Made by a program: the position numbers and the translations under genes. 23,050 nucleotides of DNA from an uncultured Fusicatenibacter sp. (GTDB lineage Bacteria; Bacillota; Clostridia; Lachnospirales; Lachnospiraceae), in the NCBI GenBank assembly GCA_902493585.1, contig CABUPZ010000036.1:1-23050 (forward strand). The letters run 5' to 3'. The notes beneath the pieces are model-generated. The model did not search any database, was not told the DNA's origin, and saw only the letters and a list, made by a program, of their open reading frames with translations. Shown in pieces: positions 1 through 6,587 of this stretch; the stretch's first letter is position 1; each line of letters opens with the position of its first letter.

Positions 1-2
1 CT

Positions 3-185
3 CATGTTATGCGACACACAGCCTGCACAAGAATGGCAGAGTGCCGTATGGACATTAAGGTATTGCAGTACATCATGGGACACGCTCATTTTGATGTGAC
101 TATGGAAGTGTATAATCATTTGGGCGACAGGGCAAGGATTGAAAATGAGATAGCAAAGCTGGATAGTATGGCTGTAAACTTCTGA
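3..185 (+). CDS. Tyrosine recombinase/integrase, C-terminal end (5' part outside the window)
   Basis: Reading from base 3 gives 60 residues and a TGA stop. They match the C-terminal catalytic end of phage/ICE tyrosine recombinases: a VMRHTACTRMAE block with the HxxR arginine, then LQYIMGHAHFD with the GH histidine, then MEVYNH with the tyrosine nucleophile eight residues after that histidine's segment. The enzyme cuts and rejoins DNA at attachment sites for integration and excision. The catalytic residues visible here are intact, so nothing suggests decay. The spacing and wording resemble Tn916/ICE-type integrases, but the N-terminal SAM-like domain is not visible. Such genes usually sit at the end of their element, and the next genes (hsp20, rplL, rplJ) are chromosomal, so the element boundary is probably just to the right. 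No tRNA target is seen here. Confidence 0.85.
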   Translation, partial: HVMRHTACTRMAECRMDIKVLQYIMGHAHFDVTMEVYNHLGDRARIENEIAKLDSMAVNF

Positions 186-224
186 CACCAGAAAAGAAAA
201 AATTGGCGTCAAATTGGTGTCAAA
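183..224. repeat. Short inverted and tandem repeats just after the integrase gene
   Basis: TGACACCA (183-190, starting at the stop codon) is repeated inverted as TGGTGTCA (215-222). Two adjoining 11-base copies of TTGG(C/T)GTCAAA lie at 203-213 and 214-224. Short direct repeats next to an integrase gene often serve as recombinase arm or attachment sites. The repeats are seen directly; the att-site role is inference. Confidence 0.45.
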
Positions 225-306
225 CCTAAGAAAAATGACAATTTCAATAGTAATAAATGTATGCAAACCATTGATTTTACTGGGTTTGCAAAAAAATCCA
301 AAAATA

Positions 307-333
307 TTAGCACTCACCTCTTGACAGTGCTAA
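307..333. promoter_or_regulatory. CIRCE operator (HrcA binding site)
   Basis: The left half TTAGCACTC (307-315), a 9-base spacer, and the right half CAGTGCTAA (325-333) match the CIRCE consensus TTAGCACTC-N9-GAGTGCTAA with one mismatch. HrcA binds CIRCE and represses chaperone genes until heat stress. It overlaps the -35 box of the hsp20 promoter, so binding would block RNA polymerase directly. Confidence 0.93.
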
Positions 334-349
334 CAATAAGTGTTATAGT
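321..349 (+). promoter_or_regulatory. Sigma-A promoter of hsp20
   Basis: A consensus -35 TTGACA (321-326), a 17-base spacer and TATAGT (344-349), preceded by TG at 341-342 (extended -10). The -35 box lies inside the CIRCE operator. Transcription would start near 356, giving a leader of about 127 bases before the hsp20 start. Confidence 0.85.
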
Positions 350-410
350 ACGATTAGAACAAAGGAAGGGAGAAAAAAAAGAAGATTTCTTCCGATTCGT
401 TCAAAATCGA

Positions 411-437
411 CACCTCGGACTTCTCCGACAGTGCTAA
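411..437 (+). promoter_or_regulatory. Leader hairpin and lone CIRCE half-site in the hsp20 5' UTR
   Basis: TCGGA (415-419) and TCCGA (424-428) form a 5-bp stem on a CTTC tetraloop, extendable by CAC (411-413) with GTG (431-433). The 3' side runs into CAGTGCTAA (429-437), identical to the right half of the CIRCE at 325-333, but no matching left half exists at the required distance. It may be a weak second HrcA contact or an RNA structure affecting translation; both readings are inference. Confidence 0.4.
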
Positions 438-482
438 TATAACAAAATCAAAGTTATTGTTTTATGAAAGGAGATATGACTT

Positions 483-929
483 ATGATGATGCCTAGTATT
501 TTTGGAGAAAACTTATTTGATGATTGGATGGATGATTTCGACAGAGAGTTCTTCGGAACAAGAAATCCGCTGTACGGAAAACACAGCAAAAACATGATGA
601 AGACAGACGTCCGCGAGACAGAAAATACCTACGAACTGGATGTGGATCTGCCAGGTTTTAAGAAAGATGAAATCACGGCTGAACTGAAAGACGGCTATCT
701 GACGATTTCCGCTGCAAAAGGCCTGGATAAGGACGAAAAAGACAACGATGGAAAATATATCCGCCGCGAGCGTTATGCAGGTTCCATGAGCCGCAGCTTC
801 TATGTCGGCAATGGAGTTCATCAGGATGATATTCATGCGAAATATGAAGACGGTATTCTGAAGCTGTCCATCCCGAAGAAAGCGCAGCAAACCGTAGAGC
901 AGAAAAACTACATCTCCATCGAGGGATAA
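483..929 (+). CDS. hsp20: Small heat-shock protein, Hsp20/alpha-crystallin family
   Basis: A 148-residue ATP-independent cytoplasmic holdase that binds unfolding proteins and keeps them refoldable. The alpha-crystallin domain spans about residues 38-135. It includes the YELDVDLPGFKKDEI strand region, LTISAAKG, a variable lysine/aspartate-rich loop (residues 80-90), and the closing KYEDGILKLSIPKK that holds the family's A-x-x-x-x-G-x-L-like signature (here KYEDGIL). The N-terminal arm (FGENLFDDWMDDFDREFFG) is rich in aromatic and acidic residues, as is usual. Length is typical. Three ATGs stand in a row; the first (483) lies 9 bases after AAAGGAG and is chosen. CIRCE and a strong promoter upstream imply HrcA-controlled heat induction; it stands as a single-gene unit with its own terminator. 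Confidence 0.95.
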   Translation: MMMPSIFGENLFDDWMDDFDREFFGTRNPLYGKHSKNMMKTDVRETENTYELDVDLPGFKKDEITAELKDGYLTISAAKGLDKDEKDNDGKYIRRERYAGSMSRSFYVGNGVHQDDIHAKYEDGILKLSIPKKAQQTVEQKNYISIEG

Positions 930-994
930 TCCACACAGGTACTTCTTCTCTGCAGTTTTTTCCACGGACACACCTGAACGATCAGAGATTTTCC

Positions 995-1030
995 AAAACA
1001 GACAGACGGTTGAACCGCCTGTCTGTTTTT
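995..1030 (+). terminator. Rho-independent terminator after hsp20
   Basis: The arms AAAACAGACAG and CTGTCTGTTTT flank an inner CGGTT/AACCG stem and are followed by a T run. It ends the hsp20 transcript. The A-rich left arm could also give weak termination from the other side. Confidence 0.85.
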
Positions 1031-1088
1031 ATGCCATAAAATCAATCACAGCTCATGATCTCTGGGCAACAACTGTTCTCACAACTGC

Positions 1089-1135
1089 AAAAAGGCGCTC
1101 CGAAATCCCTCTGCGGGATCCGGAGCGCCTTTTTT
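1089..1135 (-). terminator. Terminator of the rplJ-rplL operon
   Basis: A 9-bp GC-rich stem (1094-1102 with 1121-1129) carries an inner ATCCC/GGGAT extension and T runs on both sides, so it works on both strands. It starts 24 bases past the rplL stop. It implies rplJ-rplL is not co-transcribed with rpoB, which normally follows. Confidence 0.9.
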
Positions 1136-1159
1136 ATGGAATCTCTCTTCCGACTGAAA

Positions 1160-1537
1160 TTACTTAAGAGTAACTTTAGCGCCTTCAGCTTCCAGTTTGG
1201 TCTTCAGCTCTTCAGCCTCAGCTTTGGAAGCGCCCTCTTTCAGTACCTTCGGAGCGCCGTCAACTACTTCTTTCGCCTCTTTCAGGCCCAGACCTGTAGC
1301 TTCACGAACAACTTTGATAACTTTAACTTTGTTCGGGCCAACTTCTGTCAGCTCTACGTCGAACTCGTCTTTCTCTTCAGCTGCTGCTGCATCGCCAGCG
1401 CCTGCTGCTGCAACTACAACGCCTGCTGCTGCGGATACACCAAACTCTTCTTCACATGCTTTTACCAGTTCGTTTAACTCTAATACGGATAACTCTTTAA
1501 TCGCTTCGATAAATTCAGCGGTTGTTAACTTTGCCAT
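1160..1537 (-). CDS. rplL: 50S ribosomal protein L7/L12
   Basis: A 125-residue stalk protein that recruits translation GTPases to the ribosome. The N-terminal dimerisation helix region (MAKLTTAEFIEAIKELSVLELNELVKACEEEFGV) is followed by the Ala/Gly-rich flexible hinge (residues ~38-57). The C-terminal globular domain contains the conserved KVIKVVREATGLGLKEAKEVV helix and ends in AKVTLK. The start at 1537 is set by GGAGGA (1545-1550) 7 bases upstream and by family alignment; an upstream in-frame extension to 1609 is not supported. It is translated after rplJ on the same mRNA, with a GGAACC/GGTTCC palindrome (1584-1597) in the 72-base spacer. The longer spacer with its own strong ribosome site fits the excess of L12 over L10 in the stalk. 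Confidence 0.98.
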   Translation of the reverse strand: MAKLTTAEFIEAIKELSVLELNELVKACEEEFGVSAAAGVVVAAAGAGDAAAAEEKDEFDVELTEVGPNKVKVIKVVREATGLGLKEAKEVVDGAPKVLKEGASKAEAEELKTKLEAEGAKVTLK

Positions 1538-1609
1538 TTTTATTTCCTCCTTGGATATTTTTAATTTCTGATTCTTATTTTCCGGAACCTCGGTTCCTGT
1601 CAGAGTCAA

Positions 1610-2113
1610 TTAAGCCTCTGCTGCTTCGCCGCCTTTGGACTCTGCGATCTGATTAAGAACACGAGCCAGGTTAGCGATCGGTGACTGGATGCTTCCAAGC
1701 AGTTTGCCAAGAAGTTCTTCTCTTGACGGAACAGCTGCCAGTGCTTCCACGCCTTTCTTGTCATAGTAGCTGCCTTCCACAATACCGGAAACCATTTCCA
1801 GCTTCGGAGCAGTCTTAGCAAATTTTGCGATGATTCTGGCCGGAGCAGTTGCATCATCTTTGCTGATTGCAAGTGCGTTGGTTCCTTCCAGATCTTTGCA
1901 AAGTTCTTCGCACGGAGTTCCCTGGAATGCGAAGTTCATCATCGTATTTTTGTATACTTTGTAATGAACACCAGCTTCTCTTAACTCCTTACGCAGTTTT
2001 GTATCCTGCTCTACAGTAAGGCCACTGTAGTTAACCAGAATCACGGACTCTGCGTCTGCGATCTGTGCAGAAATCTCTTCTACGACAGGCTTTTTCAGTT
2101 CTACCTTTGCCAT
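1610..2113 (-). CDS. rplJ: 50S ribosomal protein L10
   Basis: A 167-residue protein that anchors L7/L12 dimers to the 23S rRNA GTPase centre. The family core is clear: MAKVELKKPVVEEI, the SVILVNYSGLTVEQDTKLRKELREAGVHYKVYKNT block, LEGTNALAIS, and a C-terminal L12-binding helix ending in an acidic, alanine-rich tail. The start at 2113 follows AGGAGG (2124-2129) by 10 bases; the longer in-frame opening to 2206 runs through the attenuator hairpin and is rejected. L10 complexed with L12 binds the leader of its own mRNA, and that leader is recognisable directly upstream. Confidence 0.98.
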   Translation of the reverse strand: MAKVELKKPVVEEISAQIADAESVILVNYSGLTVEQDTKLRKELREAGVHYKVYKNTMMNFAFQGTPCEELCKDLEGTNALAISKDDATAPARIIAKFAKTAPKLEMVSGIVEGSYYDKKGVEALAAVPSREELLGKLLGSIQSPIANLARVLNQIAESKGGEAAEA

Positions 2114-2283
2114 AACGGTTGCACCTCCTTGTAGTATTTCGTACCTACGCTTCGGAAGCATAAAAAAGCTCTTCCGCGAAAACGGAAGAGCTGCAAAATT
2201 CAACAATTCGTGAATGTAACTTCTCCTCGGCGGGCGTTTTGATCCTTATGCCTTACGGCACCCGCTGTCTTCGGCGTGATACA
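2114..2283 (-). ncRNA. Ribosomal protein L10 leader (autoregulatory 5' UTR)
   Basis: The leader of rplJ read on the minus strand shows the known L10-leader layout. A CGGG-containing strand (2260-2266) pairs with the CCCGCCG segment (2228-2236), enclosing a TGCC-GTAA-GGCA hairpin (2249-2260) and a purine-rich AAGGATCAAAA loop. The conserved GCCGAGGAG block follows. Next comes an intrinsic terminator before the rplJ ribosome site. In the Firmicutes form, L10-L12 binding favours the terminator and lowers expression when stalk proteins are in excess. The structure was assigned by eye; a covariance search would confirm the exact borders. Confidence 0.85.
2162..2192 (-). terminator. Attenuator in the rplJ leader
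   Basis: A perfect 10-bp stem (2167-2176 with 2183-2192) has a TTTTCG loop and six Ts on the minus-strand 3' side (2162-2167). It lies 49 bases before the rplJ start and fits transcription attenuation by the L10 leader. Confidence 0.88.
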
Positions 2284-2289
2284 GGATGT

Positions 2290-2318
2290 ATCATAACATA
2301 GCTGCCGCATGATGTCAA
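2290..2318 (-). promoter_or_regulatory. Sigma-A promoter of rplJ-rplL
   Basis: On the minus strand, TTGACA (2313-2318), a 17-base spacer, and TATGAT (2290-2295) with an extended TG. Near-perfect consensus fits a ribosomal operon. Transcription would start near 2283. Confidence 0.88.
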
Positions 2319-2362
2319 GAAGTTTTTTCAAATTATTGGATCACTTGGTAACAATGCAGCCA

Positions 2363-2387
2363 GGTCTGCACATTTACTGCGCAGACC
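2363..2387. other. Hairpin downstream of proC, possible weak terminator
   Basis: GGTCTGC (2363-2369) pairs with GCAGACC (2381-2387). There is no T run on the minus-strand 3' side, so it is not a standard terminator. It is nevertheless the only stem between the proC stop and the rplJ promoter. Confidence 0.3.
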
Positions 2388-2418
2388 GTATGAAAACGCA
2401 GCGCCTGTGGGCATCCGC

Positions 2419-3210
2419 TCACGGCTTATTCTCCACATCGTCAATAGCATCGATGATCGCGGACCGGAAACCGCTGCGTTCCAGGGAAGCCACTCCGACG
2501 ATCGTGGTTCCTCCCGGAGAGCAGACCGCGTCCTTCATCGCGCCGGGGTGCTGCCCGGTCTCCAGATGCAGTTTGCCTGTACCGACAAGCATCTGAGCCG
2601 CAAAGCGATAAGCCTGCGCCCTTGTCAGTCCGTGTTTGACGCCGGCATCTCCCAGGGCTTCAATAAACATTGCCGCGTAAGCGGGCGTACAGCCGCATAC
2701 GGTGCCTGCAACGGAAAGATGGGCAGTGTCAACCGTCTCAACCAGCGCAATTTTTTCGAACAGTTCTTTGACCATCTGAAATTCTTCTCCGGTCAGCGAA
2801 TGCTTGTCCTCGCAGACGATAATGCCTTCTGCGACTGCCACCGGCGTATTGGGGCAGACGCTCAGGTGATGTGTCCCCGGAAGAAGCGCCTGCTCCAGTT
2901 TTTCAAACGGATAGCCTGCCGCCACCGACACGACGATCTTATCTTTCAGCTCTTCCCGGATGGGCGCTGTCACTTCCTGAATCATGTACGGCTTTACCGC
3001 CAGGATGACCAGATCCGCGCTGTCCGCCACCTCTTTGGCGTCCCTGCACGCATGCATTCCCCGTTCTTCTGTATTGCGGCAAAGCTTTTCCCAATTTCTG
3101 GCGCATGCATAGATCTGTTCCGGCTTTAACGCGCCGGTGCGCAGAAAGCCTTCCGCCATTGCCTGTGCCATATTTCCAAATCCTATGAATCCTACCTTTA
3201 ATTCTGACAT
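2419..3210 (-). CDS. proC: Pyrroline-5-carboxylate reductase
   Basis: A 263-residue cytoplasmic enzyme that reduces 1-pyrroline-5-carboxylate to L-proline with NAD(P)H, the last step of proline synthesis. The N-terminal Rossmann fold shows the dinucleotide motif GFIGFGNMAQAMAEG (residues 7-21). LVILAVKP lies at about residues 70-77 and VVSVAAGYP follows. The C-terminal dimer/substrate domain carries the family signature around HPGAMKDAVCSPGGTTI and GVASLERSGFRSAI. Length is normal. It starts 9 bases after an AAAGGA-type ribosome site. It is the last gene of the minus-strand run; the spacer to the amidase gene holds the palindromic element. No glutamate-5-kinase or glutamyl-phosphate reductase gene is next to it, so the proline pathway is split in this genome. 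Confidence 0.95.
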   Translation of the reverse strand: MSELKVGFIGFGNMAQAMAEGFLRTGALKPEQIYACARNWEKLCRNTEERGMHACRDAKEVADSADLVILAVKPYMIQEVTAPIREELKDKIVVSVAAGYPFEKLEQALLPGTHHLSVCPNTPVAVAEGIIVCEDKHSLTGEEFQMVKELFEKIALVETVDTAHLSVAGTVCGCTPAYAAMFIEALGDAGVKHGLTRAQAYRFAAQMLVGTGKLHLETGQHPGAMKDAVCSPGGTTIVGVASLERSGFRSAIIDAIDDVENKP

Positions 3211-3234
3211 TTCAAGATTCCTTTCTGTTTTACG

Positions 3235-3281
3235 ATCTCACTGAACAATCGTTCAGCTGGCTGAACGGTTATCTCACTGAA
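3235..3281. repeat. Palindromic mini-element, copy 1, flanked by an 11-bp direct repeat
   Basis: A core (3245-3272) with the arms CGTTCAGC and GCTGAACG around a central TG is flanked by two identical copies of ATCTCACTGAA (3235-3245 and 3271-3281; their outer bases overlap the core ends). The repeat period is 36 bases. The amidase stop codon (3274-3276) lies inside the right copy. The same core occurs at 6552-6579 with a different flanking repeat at the same relative position. The repeats are direct observation; a mobile or recombination origin is inference. Confidence 0.75.
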
Positions 3282-5487
3282 AATACTGGTCGATTCCATC
3301 TGCGATGCCATCCACCATTTTCTTCTGGAAATCGCTGTCCGCCATTTTGGAATCGTCTCCGGCATTGGACATAAATCCCATTTCCACAATCGTCACCGGC
3401 ATGGTTGACCAGTTGATTCCGCTCATGTCATCGGTAAGCATGACGCCACGGTTGCGCAGACCGGTAGCCTGACAGTAACTGTCGATGATGCACTGGGAAA
3501 GCCGCTGGCTTTCCGGGGCAAGGGCAGATACAAACGGATTGGAATCCGACGGCGCCATACAGAGCGCGCCATTGACGGAACCGCTGTCGTCGCCATTGGC
3601 ATGGATCCTCACCAGAATGTCTCCCCCCACAGATGACGCATACTCAGCACGCTCTTTGTTGCTGATATTTACGTCATGTGTCTCACGTGTCATATAGACC
3701 GTATATCCTCTGCTTTCCAGCTCCGTGCGCAGCAGCAGGGAAACCTGAAGATTCAGTTCATACTCATCCAGCCCTGAGACACAGCCTGTGGTTCCCGAGG
3801 TCACTCTGGCCTTCATAACAGAACTTCCAGGACCGACAGGCTCTTTCCGGCTGTCCCCCTGTCCCTGATGACCGGGGTCGATCACGATCACCTGACTCAG
3901 TTCCTTTTTGTCCGTCAGCACACCGTCGGCATTAAAGTAATACGTTTCTCCGTCGATCACAAACTCTCCGCTGTGGAGCCTTCCGCCCCAGTCTCTCAGG
4001 TAATACCAGTTCTCTCCCTGCTGCAGCCACTGACTGCTTGCCATCTTGCAGTCGCTGTTGAACCAGTACCAGTCGTTTCCGATTCTGCTCCAGCTATTGT
4101 TCAATGCTGCACCCCAGCCGCGGAAGTAATACCAGACGCCGTTTTCCTGGCGCCACTGGTCATGGAGCATTCCTCCCCAGTCTCTGACATAGTAGAGGTT
4201 TCCTCCTTCTTCAATCCACTGGGCGCTTGCCATGGTACAGTCACTGTTGAACCAGTACCAGTCGTTCGCGATCTTGCTCCAGCCATTGTTCAATGCTGCG
4301 CCCCAGCCGCGGAAATAATACCAGATTCCGTTTTCCTGACGCCACTGGTCATGGAGCATTCCTCCCCAGTCTCTGACGTAGTACAGATTTCCTCCCTCTT
4401 CGATCCACTGAGCGCTTGCCATGGAGCAGTCATCATTGAACCAGTACCAGTCATTTTCCAGCTTATTCCAGCCGTTGTTCAGCGCACCGCCCCAGCCGCG
4501 GAAAAAGTACCAGGTACCGTTCAGCTGTTTCCAGCCATCTTCCTGATTGGTGCTCTTGAACATTTTATCGTTCTGCTCCGGATCCAGATAATAAAGATCA
4601 TTTCCGTTTTTCTGAAGCCCGCTGAGGCGATGTCCGTCCGCGGTATCCAGCAGATACCATTCACCATCAAGGATCAGCCAGCCGGAAGTCGGACCCGATG
4701 CATAGTTGCCGTTCTTGCATACCGCGCCGTTCATGATGTAGTAAGTCTTGTCCTGAACGGTGATCCAGCCTTCCTGTGTATACAACTTTCCGTCTTTGTC
4801 GAAGTAACGGGTCTGTCCGTCAACATCTCCGAAACCATCCTTCACGATTGTTCCGTATACACTTTCTGCGCCAGGCTGTCCTCCGTCCTCGGAGAAATAG
4901 CAGGTATATACCGCACCATTCGTATCGGTGAACGTCTGTGCACCGGTGAGAAGATATCCGGTGTCCTCCGCTGCCAGATAGGTCTTGCCGCCTTCTGTAA
5001 ACAGTCCGGTCTTCGGAGCTCCAGTCTGTGCGTCATAGAAAATCCATCGGTCATTGCCTTCCGCATCTTTCACCGGATTCCAGCCCGCCTCATAGACAGT
5101 TTTCCGTGCTCTCTCAGCATCCTCAGCTTCTCCCGCGGACTGAGCGGATGGCGCCGCACTTTCTTCAGACGATTCGGATGCCGCCGTATTTTCTCCGGAC
5201 GTTACAGACAATGCCCCATCTTCCTCCGACTGCACGGACGGCGTATCTGCTGCCGTCTGTTCTGATGACGGCTTCTCTGATCCTTCTGCCGCCGCATCTG
5301 CTTCGACAGCCGGCGCTGCGACAGGCTCCTGTGCCGGTGTTCCCTCCGGATTCGGAACTTCACTCTCTGTCTGAGACTCCGCATTCACAGAGGCAGAATC
5401 CGAGACGTCCGAAGCAGCGTAAGCTGTCATCGGAACAGCACTGACAGAAACGGCAATCGCCATCGCTGCCAACCATTTTCTTTTCAT
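3274..5487 (-). CDS. Secreted N-acetylmuramoyl-L-alanine amidase with cell-wall-binding repeats
   Basis: A 737-residue exported protein that cleaves the bond between N-acetylmuramic acid and L-alanine in peptidoglycan. Residues 1-24 are a signal peptide (MKRKW start, hydrophobic core, cut after AYA). Residues ~26-130 are a Ser/Ala/Glu-rich disordered linker. Residues ~130-515 hold many aromatic GW..WYYF repeats of the choline/cell-wall-binding type. Residues ~530-737 form an Amidase_3 domain with zinc ligands H540 (DPGHQG), E577 (YELNL) and H629 (HAN), and catalytic E702 (VEMGF). The GTTG-containing insertion before E577 is, as I recall, usual in clostridial members. The start follows GGAGG by 8 bases. 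It likely remodels the wall or aids daughter-cell separation. A GGCAGT/ACTGCC hairpin (5541-5559) lies in the upstream spacer. Confidence 0.92.
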   Translation of the reverse strand: MKRKWLAAMAIAVSVSAVPMTAYAASDVSDSASVNAESQTESEVPNPEGTPAQEPVAAPAVEADAAAEGSEKPSSEQTAADTPSVQSEEDGALSVTSGENTAASESSEESAAPSAQSAGEAEDAERARKTVYEAGWNPVKDAEGNDRWIFYDAQTGAPKTGLFTEGGKTYLAAEDTGYLLTGAQTFTDTNGAVYTCYFSEDGGQPGAESVYGTIVKDGFGDVDGQTRYFDKDGKLYTQEGWITVQDKTYYIMNGAVCKNGNYASGPTSGWLILDGEWYLLDTADGHRLSGLQKNGNDLYYLDPEQNDKMFKSTNQEDGWKQLNGTWYFFRGWGGALNNGWNKLENDWYWFNDDCSMASAQWIEEGGNLYYVRDWGGMLHDQWRQENGIWYYFRGWGAALNNGWSKIANDWYWFNSDCTMASAQWIEEGGNLYYVRDWGGMLHDQWRQENGVWYYFRGWGAALNNSWSRIGNDWYWFNSDCKMASSQWLQQGENWYYLRDWGGRLHSGEFVIDGETYYFNADGVLTDKKELSQVIVIDPGHQGQGDSRKEPVGPGSSVMKARVTSGTTGCVSGLDEYELNLQVSLLLRTELESRGYTVYMTRETHDVNISNKERAEYASSVGGDILVRIHANGDDSGSVNGALCMAPSDSNPFVSALAPESQRLSQCIIDSYCQATGLRNRGVMLTDDMSGINWSTMPVTIVEMGFMSNAGDDSKMADSDFQKKMVDGIADGIDQYFQ
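3985..4515 (-). repeat. Nearly identical 189-bp tandem repeats in the amidase gene
   Basis: The sequence coding for WYxFRGWGxALNN recurs at 4121, 4310 and 4499, exactly 189 bases (63 codons) apart, with long identical stretches between copies. The unit encodes a two-module wall-binding block ending in YYVRDWGGMLHDQW. Near identity at DNA level suggests recent unequal recombination; copy number may vary between strains. Confidence 0.85.
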
Positions 5488-5570
5488 CCTGATTCCCTCC
5501 CATCATTTTTCCTGAATAAAGCCATTTTCAAGCATACTCCGGCAGTTTCCTGCACTGCCTTTCCCAGGCT

Positions 5571-6539
5571 TCACCCTTCTGCTCTCACGCTGAAACCGTC
5601 ACGCCCTTCGAACCATCCGCCGCCCTGGGGAATTTCCGTGTTTTTCCACTCGTCGGCTTTTTCATACCTGCCGCTGCGCACACAATCCAGCAGCTGACGT
5701 CCCATTCCCACATACATCCGGCGGTGCCCCGCAAATTCATTGTTCAGCGCCGGAAGTGAAATTTCCGTGGTACAAAAACTTCCGTGGCTCTGATAAAGCA
5801 GTTCCGGCCGCTCTGACAGAAGCAGTTCCATCAGCGGCTGGTAATAGGCTCTCAGATACGCCTCCCTGGTGAAATCAAACGCCTGCCCTTCTTCCGTCTG
5901 CGGCACTTCCCGGATCACAGCTGTATAAAATCCTCTTTCATAATAGTTCATGCACGCGACCTTGTGCAGGGGAGCACCTTTTCCGATCTTCGCAACCCCT
6001 TCCGCCTCCCTGCAGGCATTCCGGAAAGCAAGCTGGCTGTTTTCGCTTCTTCCCACCGATTCCCATACACTGTAAGAGCCGGAGCCTTTCTGCATACCAA
6101 TCAGATCATAACGATATTTTTTTCCGTATCTGCCGATCTCTGTCAGCTCTGGCTGCTCAATCTGATTGATATGTACCAGATAATCATCCTGAAACATTTT
6201 TCCCGCAATGATCTTTGCGAAAACAGCTCCCAGGTAATGGGAGATTGTTCCCTTTTCACTGACATCCAGATACATGGTCCTGGCAGATTTCACCAGCTGG
6301 TCGCCCTTGACCTCCAGCGCATTTTCCACCATCGCCATTTTCTGCAGCAATTCACTTTTTCTTTTCTCGCGAAACGGCGGCGTCAGCCGCCCTGCCGGCA
6401 TGGTACAGGTCAGGACTGCATGGATCAGTTCCAGATTGGTAAATTCCAGCATCATATCATTTTTGCACAGTCCGCTGGAATCCTGGGAATCAATCACCGT
6501 CACCGGCATGGTATATGTTTTTTCTTCTGTTAAAATCAT
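5571..6539 (-). CDS. Hypothetical protein, function not recognised
   Basis: A 322-residue protein with no signal peptide or membrane segment, so probably cytoplasmic. I do not recognise the family. The central part reads KYRYDLIG (residues 141-148), then a GSGSYSVWESVGRS stretch (152-165), then a charged helix rich in Ala and Glu (FRNACREAEGVAKIG). The DLIG-strand-VWExxGRS arrangement resembles PD-(D/E)xK nuclease-fold cores, with D145 and E160 in the right order. However, the expected lysine (position 162) is Val, so catalysis is doubtful; this is only a weak resemblance. The rest is mixed, with Met- and Cys-containing strands. It begins 5 bases after GAGG; that ribosome site lies in the direct repeat flanking the palindrome at 6544-6587. 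Neighbours are a YgjP-like protease gene upstream and the amidase gene downstream, neither of which explains it. Confidence 0.7.
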   Translation of the reverse strand: MILTEEKTYTMPVTVIDSQDSSGLCKNDMMLEFTNLELIHAVLTCTMPAGRLTPPFREKRKSELLQKMAMVENALEVKGDQLVKSARTMYLDVSEKGTISHYLGAVFAKIIAGKMFQDDYLVHINQIEQPELTEIGRYGKKYRYDLIGMQKGSGSYSVWESVGRSENSQLAFRNACREAEGVAKIGKGAPLHKVACMNYYERGFYTAVIREVPQTEEGQAFDFTREAYLRAYYQPLMELLLSERPELLYQSHGSFCTTEISLPALNNEFAGHRRMYVGMGRQLLDCVRSGRYEKADEWKNTEIPQGGGWFEGRDGFSVRAEG

Positions 6540-6543
6540 AGAA

Positions 6544-6587
6544 ACCTCATTGTGACCGTTCAGCTGGCTGAACGGTTACACCTCATT
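6544..6587. repeat. Palindromic mini-element, copy 2, flanked by an 8-bp direct repeat
   Basis: A 28-base core (6552-6579), a 13-base inverted repeat around TG with one mismatched pair, is flanked by ACCTCATT at 6544-6551 and 6580-6587. The repeat period is again 36 bases. The core differs from copy 1 at only five positions, all transitions, but the flanking repeat is different. On the minus strand it directly follows the YgjP stop codon, and its downstream flank gives the GAGG ribosome site of the next gene. Confidence 0.75.

Noticed and set aside
3985..4515. Regularly spaced repeats that might suggest a CRISPR array
   Set aside because: The repeats are coding, 189 bases apart and contiguous with the amidase reading frame, with no unique spacers.
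3868..5265. A 465-codon plus-strand open frame opposite the amidase gene
   Set aside because: Its repeats merely mirror the 189-bp repeats of the amidase on the other strand.
3235..6587. The two palindromes as CRISPR repeats or attC sites
   Set aside because: Only two copies, 3.3 kb apart, with no spacer-repeat array, no cas genes and no integron integrase.
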